Assembly: GCA_016707485.1 (NCBI GenBank)
Contig: JADJHN010000003.1
Location: forward strand, 1 to 64,000
DNA from: Lysobacterales bacterium
Lineage (GTDB): Bacteria > Pseudomonadota > Gammaproteobacteria > Xanthomonadales > Rhodanobacteraceae
DNA: 64,000 bases
Direction: 5' to 3'
The translations under genes and the position numbers were made by a program. The notes below the pieces were generated by a model. The model was not told where the DNA came from and did no database searches. It saw only the letters and a list, made by a program, of their open reading frames with translations. Positions 1 through 8,720 of the stretch are shown here, one piece after another (position 1 is the first letter of the stretch; every line of letters starts with the position of its first letter).

Positions 1-1009
1 CACGCTCGAGATCGAGGCCGATCCGCGCGCGTGGTCGATATCCTTGAGCACGTTCAACGGCGCCAGCGCCGGCGAGCGGTTCGCATGCACGAGCTTGAGC
101 GGGATGCGTTCGACATCCTCGGGCAGGTCGGCACGCGAAACAAACACGCGATCGGCAATCTTATCGGCATCGAGCTCAAGCAGCGCAGTCGGATCGACAT
201 CGAGGTCATAGACGATCACGCCATTCGCCTGTTGCGGGTGGATCGCCAGCGGCACGACAATGGCCAGGCAGCCACGACTGGCGGGATAGCGCGAGGACAC
301 ATGCACGACCGGCGTGCGGTGCGCGACATCGAGCAACTGGAATGCGTGCTGCTTGCGACGCAGGTCGAAATGGAAATCGAACAGGCGCGGTTGCTGCGTG
401 CGGATCAAGCGGGCAAGGCCGATCAAGGCTTCGACATCCGACAGCGCATCGTGCGCGCGATCCTGCTTGAGCCGGTTCGCCCTGGCCAGGTCCTCCAGGC
501 GAAAACTCGGCGTGCCATCGTCGCGCAGCGGCGGCCACTCGATGCCCTGCGGGCGCAGGGCGTAACACATGCGCGCGAGATCGATCAGGTCCCAGCGCGA
601 GTTGCCGGCTTTCCATTCGCGCTCATACGGATCATGGAAATTGCGATACAGCAGATGCCGCGTGAATTCGTCATCGAAACGCAAGGAGTTGTAGCCGACG
701 CCGCAGGTTCCCGGCGCGGCGAGTTCCTCATGCACGATCGCCGCAAACTCGGCCTCGATGCGGCCCTCGCGTTCGGCAAGCTGAGGCGTGATGCCGGTGA
801 TCAGGCAGGCCTCGGGATGCGGCAGGACATCGGGCGCGGGCTTGCAATAAAGCATGACCGGATCGCCGATGACCTCCAGATCGAGGTTCGTGCGGATTCC
901 GGCGAACTGCGCGGGCCGGTCGCGGCGCGGATCGGCACCGGTGGTCTCGTAGTCGTGCCAGAAAACGTCGTTGCGGCCATGGCGATCGTGCAGGGCAGGG
1001 GTGCGCCAT
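1..1009 (-). CDS. sbcB: Exonuclease I (3' end beyond window, frameshift near start)
   Basis: Exonuclease I degrades single-stranded DNA 3' to 5' in recombination and mismatch repair. The minus-strand translation shows the DEDD exonuclease start DVFWHDYETTGADPRRDRPA, then GVGYNSLRFDDEFTRHLLYR and HDALSDVEALIGLARLI, which are the family's metal-binding ExoI, ExoII and ExoIII regions. About 330 residues are visible; the rest lies beyond base 1. This frame has no ATG, GTG or TTG between its upstream stop and the DYETTG motif. Removing one base from the G run at 998-1001 joins it to the ATG at 1009 and gives MAHPALHDRHGRNDVFWHDY. The start is therefore taken as 1009 with a one-base insertion; a CTG start at 993 is the alternative. 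The family call is firm, the exact start is not. Confidence 0.85.
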
Positions 1010-1089
1010 GCTAACGCCGATGCGCAAGAACTTGGCCTGCGCCGCGCAACGCGGCAATAATCGCCTCATTCATTCACGCGGAGAGCGCC

Positions 1090-1665
1090 ATGGCGTCGAT
1101 TCACGAGGACAACCTGATCTGGATCGATCTGGAGATGACCGGGCTCGATACCGATCACGATTCCATCCTCGAAATCGCCACGGCGGTCACCGACAAGGAT
1201 CTGAACCTGCTTGCCGAAGGCCCGGCGTTTGCCATCCGCCACGATGAGGCAACCCTGCTCGCCATGGATGACTGGAACCGCAACCAGCATGGCAAGTCCG
1301 GACTCTGGCAGCGCGTCCTCGATTCGCAAATCGACATGGCGCTGGCCGAAGTGCGCACGGTCGAATTCCTCCTGCAATGGGTGCCGGCCGGCAAGTCGCC
1401 GATGTGTGGCAATTCGATCTGCCAGGATCGTCGCTTCACGCACCGTTTGATGCCGCGCCTGGAACGGTTTTTCCATTACCGCAACCTCGATGTCTCCACG
1501 GTCAAGGAACTCGTCCGGCGCTGGGCACCCGAGGTCGGCAAGGGTTTCAACAAGGAAGCCGCGCATACGGCACTCAGCGATGTGCATGATTCCATTGCCG
1601 AGCTGGCGTATTACCGGCCTTTGCTCGGGCATCTGGCCGAGTCTGCGCCGGTTTCCCGGGGCTGA
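1090..1665 (+). CDS. orn: Oligoribonuclease
   Basis: Orn is the 3'-5' exoribonuclease that finishes RNA decay by hydrolysing two- to five-nucleotide RNAs, including pGpG from cyclic-di-GMP breakdown, in the cytoplasm. The 191-residue product has the usual length. It carries the DEDDh motifs: IDLEMTGLD near residue 12, the central GNSICQDRRF region, and HTALSDVHDSI near residue 158. A purine-rich GGAGAG lies about 5 bases before the ATG at 1090. It is divergent from sbcB, with only about 80 bp between the two starts, so both nuclease promoters must share that gap. Nothing unusual is seen. Confidence 0.97.
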   Translation: MASIHEDNLIWIDLEMTGLDTDHDSILEIATAVTDKDLNLLAEGPAFAIRHDEATLLAMDDWNRNQHGKSGLWQRVLDSQIDMALAEVRTVEFLLQWVPAGKSPMCGNSICQDRRFTHRLMPRLERFFHYRNLDVSTVKELVRRWAPEVGKGFNKEAAHTALSDVHDSIAELAYYRPLLGHLAESAPVSRG

Positions 1666-1754
1666 ATCGCCGATTCCGGAATACGTCAGGGCGGTAACCC
1701 GGATCGAGCCATGCGTGCGATCATGCGCGGCTGATTGTTCCTGAATGCCTTGCC

Positions 1755-3330
1755 GTGACTACCGAGAACCCGAAAACAGCCGCTGCCGACGAAGCGCCGG
1801 ATCTGCTCGAACGCCTGCGTGCGGCGACTGCCGCGCTGCTGGAAGTTGCCGAGGACTGGAGCCTGCTCGACCGCTTGCCCGACGCCGACCGCAAGCTGCT
1901 GCACCAGGCGGTTGCCCGCGTCTATCATCCGGACCCGGTTTCACGCCGCCAGCGCATGAAGGCTGCCGAACGCGCACGCATCAACACGAAACTCAGCCAG
2001 GACGATGCCTTGCTCAATGCCACCGGCATTCGCCAGTTGCGCAACAAGTCGGTATTCACCACGCAGAACTATTTTCCGCCGCAGAGCGATGCAGTCGTCG
2101 ATACCGATGACGAAAGCGTGGCCCGGCGCGAATCGATCGAGCTGCAGCATTGTTATGTGTGCAAGCAGAAATACACGCTGATCCATCATTTTTACGATCA
2201 GCTGTGCCCGGCCTGCGCGGCATTCAATTTCGCCAAGCGCACGGAACTGGCGGATCTGGGTGGCCGCGTCGCCCTGCTCACCGGCGGGCGCGTGAAGATC
2301 GGCTATCAGGCAGGATTGAAACTGCTGCGCGCCGGTGCAGGATTGATCGTGACGACACGCTTCCCGCGCGATTCGGCAGCGCGTTACGCGGCAGAAGCGG
2401 ATTTCACCGATTGGTCGCACCGCCTGGAGATCTTCGGACTCGACCTGCGCCACACGCCCAGCGTCGAGGCGTTCTGCGACGAGCTGCTGAAGACCCGCCC
2501 GCGCCTAGATTTCATCATCAACAACGCCTGCCAGACCGTACGCCGCCCGCCCGCGTTCTATGCGCACATGATGCAAGGCGAGGCGGCCGCACTCGATGAC
2601 TTGCCCGGAGCACGTGCGCCACCTGCTTGGCCGCTACGAAGGCTTGCGCAGCGCCGACATGCTGGCCGGCGGCAGCGGGCCGAACATGCTTGCCGCGGAA
2701 CCGACGGCGGGCGCGCTGCCGGGCCTGAGCCGCTCCGCCGCGCTGTCGCAACTGAAACTGCTGCCGGACGAGCTGCTTGCCCAGCAGCATCTCTTTCCGG
2801 AAGGCAAGCTCGACCAGGATCTGCAGCAGATCGACCTGCGCGGGCGCAATTCCTGGCGTCTGCTGATGGCCGAGGTACCCTCGGTCGAGTTGCTCGAAGT
2901 GCAATTGGTCAATGCCATTGCGCCATTCATCATCAATGCGCGCCTGAAGCCGCTGATGCTGCGCACGGCGGAGCGCGACAAGCACATCGTCAATGTCTCG
3001 GCGGTGGAAGGCCAGTTCTACCGCAACTTCAAGACCACCAAGCATCCGCACACGAACATGGCCAAGGCCGCGCTCAACATGATGACGCGCACCTCGGCGA
3101 CCGATTACCACAACGACGGCATCCACATGAACAGCGTGGATACCGGCTGGGTGACCGATGAAGATCCGCTCGAGATCGCCGCCCGCAAGGTGGTCGAGGA
3201 GCGTTTCCACCCGCCCCTCGACATCATCGACGGTGCCGCCCGCATCGTCGATCCGATCATCCATGGCATCAATACCGGCGAACACGTCTGGGGCCAGTTC
3301 CTCAAGGACTACAAGCCGACCGATTGGTAG
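1755..3330 (+). CDS. SDR-family oxidoreductase with N-terminal Cys4 knuckle (frameshifted)
   Basis: The product is a short-chain dehydrogenase/reductase-like protein of about 524 residues once a frame break is repaired. The start is GTG at 1755. Residues 1-125 are helical and unrecognised. Then come C133-x2-C136 and C151-x2-C154, a likely zinc knuckle, and a Rossmann segment (GRVALLTGGRVKIGYQAG, about 170-187). Further on are the SDR motif LDFIINNACQ and the late region HIVNVSAVEGQFYRNF, PHTNMAKAALNMM, SVDTGWVTDE. The coding frame changes at the CCC run 2604-2606; deleting one C gives LDDLPEHVRHLLGRYEG across the join. At the usual YxxxK site the residue four before the Lys is Thr, so a standard SDR mechanism is doubtful. 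The substrate is unknown. Confidence 0.8.
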
Positions 3331-3386
3331 GGGCAGGGCGGTCAGCTCATTCGGCAGGAAGCAGCAAGCTCGGCAGCTGACGCCTT

Positions 3387-5452
3387 TCAGAAATTGACGT
3401 TGAGCTTGCTCCACAAGGTGCGACCCGGCTCGTTGATGCGCACCGGGTCGGCCGGATAGCCAAACGCGGCATTGCCACCGAGGTTCAGGTGCTCGGCATA
3501 GGTGCGATCGAGCAGGTTGTCGACGCCGGCAGTCAACTGCAGTGACTCGCTCCATCGATAGCCCCCATTCACGGCCAGCGTGCCGAAGCCATTGCTTGGG
3601 CCGAGATCGCGGCCGACGACGTTGCCTTCGTTGGGTGCCACGCGATTCTGGCGTGCCACCAGTCGCCAGAGGCCACCGAACGACCAGGCGCGGTTGTCGT
3701 AGTTGAGGCCAAAGCGGCCTTCAAGTGGTGGCATCTGCGGCAGGGCGCGCGAGTTGCTGGCGTTTTCACCCCACGCGTAGGCGAGCGAGGCATCCGCATT
3801 CCAATGCTCGGCAAAGCGCCATTGCGTGCCGAGCTCGCCGCCGCGCGTGCGCGCACGGATGTTCAGGGCCTGCGAACCCGAACCCATCATGCCGCCGCTG
3901 CCATAACGAAACAGGATGAAATCATCGACCTTGCCCGCATACAGCGAGACCCAGCCGCGCACGCGCTCGCCGTTGTACTGCGCGCCAACATCGAGCTGCG
4001 TGGTGCGCTCGGGTTTCACCGATGAAAACGCATTGATCGAGCCCATCGGGGCCGAGGATGCCGAGAACAGTTCCCAGAAATCAGGGAAGCGCTCGACGTG
4101 GCCGACACCGGCATACACGGGGTAGCCGGCGCGCTGGCCAGATCGCGTTCGTAGCGGATGAAGCCGGAATCCAGCGTATCGCGACGGGTGACGCCAGCAG
4201 TCGGATTCGGCATCGGCATCATGCCGCCGGTTTTCAGGCGCTTGTCCTTGGCCGCGGCACGATCGATCCGCGCGCCGGCGATCAGGCGATCACCAGCGGC
4301 CGGTTTCCAGGTCAGCTCGGCAAAGGCGCCAGCGCTGGAAAACCGAGCATCGGCAATCCAGGGCTTTGTCTTGTAGACATCGCGACCTGGCGCATTGCGT
4401 GCGCGATGCGTATTCGACTGCTGGTCAAGGCCGGTGATCAGGCTGAAGGAATCACCCCAGCGCCAGGTGGTGGCGAAACGTCCGCCGGTCGTGCGCCGAT
4501 CCACGTTCGAGGCCATCGGCATCGGCATCGCGCCGTTGGGATCCGGATCGCGCAAGGAGTAGTTGTCCATGACATGGTCGGCGTAGTTGCTGAATACGCT
4601 GGCTTCGATGGCATCGAGCACGCGGCCCATGCGGACTTTCTCAAAACGCAGCACGCCACTCTGGCGCTTGAACTGCGATCCATCCATGCCCCGTCCGGCA
4701 TAGCGGGCCTCACCGTCACCCGCGCCGATGGTCGCAACCAGTCGCGTGTCGGTATCCGGCGTCCAGCCGGCTTCGACATCGGCATTCCATTTCATCCATC
4801 GCGAAGGCACGCGATGACCATCTCCATCCTCGTAATCATCCTGGGCGGAGCGGTTCGCCGTCATGCGCACATAGCCCTCTGGCGCGCCGCCGGACGCATC
4901 GACGACCTGGTCATTGCGTCCCCAGGATCCGGCGAGCAGTCCGGCATAGCCGCGCCAGCCGGCTTGCTCGAAGCGCTCGGTATCGCGTTCGAAACGAACC
5001 GTGCCCGCCGATGAACCCGGCCCCCAGATGACCGTCTGCGGGCCCTTGATGACGATGAGCTTGTCGTAGGTTTCCGGCGACACATAGGACATCGGGTTGT
5101 CCATGCGCATCGGGCAGGCACCGAGCATCTCGCTGTCATTGGTCAGCAACTTGAGGCGCGAGCCGAACATGCCGCGCAATACCGGATCGCCATTGGTTCC
5201 ACCGTTGCGGATCGCGCTGAACCCCGGAATCGTCTTCAGGTAGTCCGCGCCGTCACTGGCCGGAACCGGCTGGCGCGGTGTCTTCGGATCAATCTCGAAA
5301 GTCAGCGGTGAAGTCTGCGCGGCCGCAGTGACGACGACGGTGTCAAAGCGCGTGTCGACATCGGTATCCGGTGCCGGCGCGGGCAAGGTGGCGAATACAG
5401 GAGCACTGGCAAGAATGGAGGCCAGGCCAAGACAAAGGGCATTGCGCTTCAA
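3387..5452 (-). CDS. oprC: TonB-dependent copper receptor, OprC/NosA family (frameshifted)
   Basis: This outer-membrane beta-barrel imports copper using TonB energy. From the TTG at 5452, preceded by GGGAGA, a signal peptide (KRNALCLGLASILASAPVFA) is followed by a TonB box DTVVVTA near residue 37 and a plug domain. The plug holds GACPMRMDNPMSYV, whose C113-x3-M117 matches the copper-binding CxxxM of OprC. The plug ends with VIKGPQTVIWGPGSSAGTVR. The barrel ends in a terminal Phe (LWSKLNVNF). The reading frame breaks at the G run 4119-4122; adding one base restores ATPVYAGVGHVERFPDFWEL and a 688-residue protein. It is divergent from the efflux cluster at 5705. The upstream ATG at 5674 has no signal peptide and was not chosen. 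Confidence 0.9.
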
Positions 5453-5658
5453 GACGGGATCTCCCTGATTCAAAGCGCTCAATTGACCATGCGAAGCAGG
5501 GTTTCGGACGTGACCGACCGTCGCAGGGCTGCGTCTCCGTGGGTTCCGATGGCCTTGGCAATCGCCTCGACGGGAGGTTGCTTGCCGGTGGCGATTCATC
5601 CTGACCCGGATCAAGGCCCTGCGTGATGATCGGCTGCGCGGAGTCTCTGTCCGCCCTG

Positions 5659-5674
5659 TTGCGCAATTGCGCAA
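5659..5674. promoter_or_regulatory. Perfect 16-bp palindrome in divergent promoter region
   Basis: TTGCGCAATTGCGCAA is a perfect inverted repeat, itself two copies of TTGCGCAA, between the copper receptor (leftward) and the efflux cluster (rightward, start at 5705). Size and location suit an operator for a dimeric repressor. No cognate regulator lies nearby, so binding is inferred. Confidence 0.4.
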
Positions 5675-5704
5675 TCTCTCGCAGGTCCGTTACCCTGATC
5701 GGCC

Positions 5705-6098
5705 ATGAGTCGCCGCTCCCGCCACCGCTTGCGTCAAACCCTGCGTGCCAGTCTGCTGCTGGTGATCGCCGTGTGCCTGGCCTGGCAGCCGGTGCTGACG
5801 GCACTGGGCGAGGTGCACGAGGCGACCGCCCACGCCGCTTCGGCAGTCACGCATGGGGATCATTCGACGCCACACGATGACCCGCCAAATGGCGATGCCG
5901 AGCAGAATGGTAGCGACGGCACCCCTGCATGTCTTGCTGCACTATGCGCATTGCTGCGGATACACGGTCGCCTTGGCGGCCGTCGAATTCGTGCCGCCCG
6001 GCGTGGTGCTGGCCATGGCAAGCCCACGGCTGCCGATATCGCCACAGGTGGCCGCTTCAAACTTGACGAGCCCGTTCCGACCTCCGATCCGGGCCTGA
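5705..6098 (+). CDS. Small exported Cys/His protein heading the Czc-like operon (frameshifted)
   Basis: The gene encodes a protein of about 130 residues of the kind often found at the head of xanthomonad heavy-metal efflux operons (DUF2946-like; exact family not certain). It has an Arg-rich start, a membrane or signal segment (TLRASLLLVIAVCLAWQPVL), a His/Asp-rich linker (HGDHSTPHDD) and a later segment HVLLHYAHCCGYTVALAAVE with His and a Cys pair. The frame changes at the C run 5922-5925; dropping one C joins the two halves. The end at 6098 lies 53 bp before the outer-membrane factor gene. A role in periplasmic metal binding or sensing is inferred from residues and position only. Confidence 0.55.
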
Positions 6099-6151
6099 CG
6101 CTCGGCTGGCCCTGGCCGGCGAACCGTCCCTGAATCCATCGGAGTGTTCCC

Positions 6152-7450
6152 ATGCGTTTACGACTCGCGGCGTTGGCCGTGGGCGTCGCGGCCTGTGCCG
6201 TGGCGTTGCCCATTGCTGCTGCCGAACCTGCGCTATCCAGCAATATCTTGACCCTGCACGACGCCTTTGCCCGCGTCGCCGATTCCCATCCTGATTTGCG
6301 CCTGTTCGGTCCGCGCAGCGAGGTGCTGGCCGCCGAGCGTGACCGCGCAGCGATGCGCCCGGCACTGGTGGCCGCTGCCACCGTCGAAAATGCCTTTGGA
6401 ACTGGCGACGTCCGCGGTCTGAAAGGTGCCGAGTTGACCCTGACCTTGGCCGGCGTGCTGGAGCGTGGCGGCAAGCTCGACGCCCGCCGCACGCTGGCGC
6501 AAAGCCGGATCGACGCCTTGGCCATCGAACGCGAAACGCGGCGGCTGGACTTGCTGGCCGAGGTTGCCCGGCGCTATCTGGCTGTCGTGGCGGCGCAACG
6601 CCAGCGTGCGATCGCCGAGGAAGATATCGTCCAGCGTGAGCGCACCGTCGCTGGCGCCCGTCAGCGCTTGCAGGCCGGTGCTTCGCCCGAATCGGTGGTG
6701 CTCACCGCGCAGGTGGCGCTGGCCCGAGCCGAACTCGACCGCGCCCGCGCCAAACAACGGGCACAGGCAGCACGCCAGCATCTGGCTGCGCTGTGGGGGT
6801 GCGCAATCCGGAGTTCCGAAGTCGCCGCCATGACTCCGACCGCATTGCCGGCCATTGCCGATCTCGATGCCTTGGGCGCATGGCTGGAACGCACGCCTGA
6901 GCTGGAACAGTTTGCTGGCGAGCAGCGTATTCGCGAGGCACGCCTGCAACTGGCGCGGACCCATGCGTCTGCGGACGTGAGTTGGCAAGTCGGGGCAAGG
7001 CGGTTGCAATTCACCGACGACACCGCCCTGGTCGGCAGCCTGTCGCTGCCGCTGGGGTCTTCGCGTAGTGCCCAGCCCGGGATCCGGGCAGCCGAGGCCG
7101 AACTGGTGTCACTCGAAATCGAGCGCGAGTCCAAGGGCCTGGCCCTGTATTCCACATTGACCGAAGCGCACGGACGTTACCTGGCCGCGCAGCTGGAGGT
7201 TGGCCGGCTGCAGGACGACATACTGCCCAAGTTGGCGAAGGCCGAGGCGGCTGCCGAAAGGGCCTACCGCGCCGGCGCCATCAGTTACCTGGAATGGGCG
7301 CAGTTGCAATCCGAGCGCACCAACGCCCGCAAGCAGCAACTTGATGTCGCGCTGGATGCCCAGCGCGCCCTGATTGAAATCCAGCGGCTCACCGGCCAGG
7401 CGTTCGTCGCCGGCCCGACCGTCCCCACTGCCCAAGGAATTTCTCCGTGA
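6152..7450 (+). CDS. czcC: Outer-membrane efflux protein, CzcC-like (TolC superfamily)
   Basis: This is the outer-membrane channel of the first heavy-metal RND pump; it spans the outer membrane and reaches into the periplasm. The 432-residue protein has a signal peptide (about 1-24, ending LPIAAAEPA) and two outer-membrane-efflux repeats rich in long Ala/Arg/Glu helices, as in CzcC. Examples are LLAEVARRYLAVVAAQRQRA in the first repeat and KAEAAAERAYRAGAISYLEW in the second. Its stop overlaps the start of the adaptor gene by 4 bp (7447-7450), indicating translational coupling. The CzcC name follows from the CzcA partner; the exact metal is unproven. Confidence 0.88.
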   Translation: MRLRLAALAVGVAACAVALPIAAAEPALSSNILTLHDAFARVADSHPDLRLFGPRSEVLAAERDRAAMRPALVAAATVENAFGTGDVRGLKGAELTLTLAGVLERGGKLDARRTLAQSRIDALAIERETRRLDLLAEVARRYLAVVAAQRQRAIAEEDIVQRERTVAGARQRLQAGASPESVVLTAQVALARAELDRARAKQRAQAARQHLAALWGCAIRSSEVAAMTPTALPAIADLDALGAWLERTPELEQFAGEQRIREARLQLARTHASADVSWQVGARRLQFTDDTALVGSLSLPLGSSRSAQPGIRAAEAELVSLEIERESKGLALYSTLTEAHGRYLAAQLEVGRLQDDILPKLAKAEAAAERAYRAGAISYLEWAQLQSERTNARKQQLDVALDAQRALIEIQRLTGQAFVAGPTVPTAQGISP

Positions 7451-8710
7451 ATCTCTGTCTCCCAAGCGCCGCATTGGCGCTGACCTTCCTGTTGACCGCC
7501 TGCGGCACCAGCTGCCCATCCACCGAGAGCGGGCACGCCGATGTCGAGGACGGCGCACACGCCGAATCCGATACGCCGCGCAAGGGCGACCACGGCGGCC
7601 GCCTGCTGGAACAGAATGGCTTCGCGGTCGAATTGGCCATCGCCGAGGACGGCACCCCGCCGAAGTACAAGGCATGGCTCTACCGCGATGGCAAGCCATT
7701 GCCGCCTTCAGCCGGCGCGGTCGAAGTGCGACTCAAGCGGCTCGGCAACGTCGCCGAGAACCACGCCTTGAAACCCCAGGCGGATGGCAGCCTGATGGCA
7801 GCCAGCATCGTCGGCGAGCCGCATTCCTTCGATGTCGAGGTCGTCGCCCAGATCAACGGCACGACTCTGGGCTGGGCCTATCCCAGCTACGAAGGGCGGA
7901 CGCAGATCGCCGAAGCGGTGGCGCAGGACGCCGGCATCCGTGTCGCGCCCGCCGGGCCAGGCGTGATCGCCGACGAACACGAGGTCCAGGGACTGCTGAC
8001 CCCGCCAGAAAGTCGCATTGCCAAGGTCGCGGCGCGCTTTCCCTGGCCCGGTTCGAAAACTGAACGTCAATGTCGGCGACACGGTTCGTGCCGGCCAGGT
8101 GCTTGCCACCATCGAAAGCAATCTGAGTTTGACGACCTACGCCGTCACTGCGCCCATTGCCGGTGTGGTGCTGACGCGCAATGCGGCGGTGGGTTCGGTG
8201 GCCAGCGAAGGCGCGCCGCTGTTCGAGGTCACCGACCTGTCCTCGCTGTGGGTCGACTTGCACATCTTCGGTGCCGACGCCCAGCACATTCGTCCTGGCG
8301 TTCCTGTCACGGTCACGCGCATGAGCGACGGCGCGACGGCGCAGACCACGCTCGAACGCGTGCTGCCCGGTACCGCCACGGCCAGCCAAAGTACCGTGGC
8401 CCGCGCCACCATCGCCAATACCGACGGCCTGTGGCGGCCCGGTTCGGCGGTCAAGGCACGCATCACGGTGGAACAGCAACCGGCCCCACTGGTGGTGCCG
8501 CTCGCCGCGCTGCAGCGCTTTCGCGACTGGGACGTGGTGTTCATCCGCATTGACGACACCTACGAGATACGCCCGGTCGAGTTGGGCAAGCGCGATGCAC
8601 GTCAGGTGGAAGTGCTGACAGGGTTGAGCGCCGGCGACCCGGTGGTGGTCGAGCAGAGTTATCTGGTGAAGGCGGACATTGAAAAGTCCGGCGCTTCCCA
8701 CGACCACCGA
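7447..8710 (+). CDS. czcB: RND periplasmic adaptor, CzcB-like (frameshifted, stop apparently lost)
   Basis: This membrane-fusion protein links the inner-membrane pump to CzcC. It begins with a lipoprotein-type signal (LALTFLLTACGTS, Cys in the lipobox). A His-containing segment follows, then an N-terminal CzcB domain (GGRLLEQNGFAVELAIAEDG), the biotinyl-lipoyl-like hairpin (NVNVGDTVRAGQVLATIES ... APIAGVVLTRNAAVG) and the beta-barrel and proximal domains, ending KADIEKSGASHDH. The frame shifts near the CCC at 8041-8043; deleting one base gives AARFPGPVRKLNVNVGD. Codon 8708-8710 after the terminal HDH is CGA where TGA is expected, so as read the frame runs into the next gene to 9205. The end is set at 8710; the repaired product is about 420 residues. 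Confidence 0.82.
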
Positions 8711-8720
8711 GGACGCCGCC

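Noticed and set aside
31..1014. Plus-strand open frame of 327 codons
   Set aside because: The opposite strand encodes exonuclease I with clear family motifs; the plus frame has no recognisable content.
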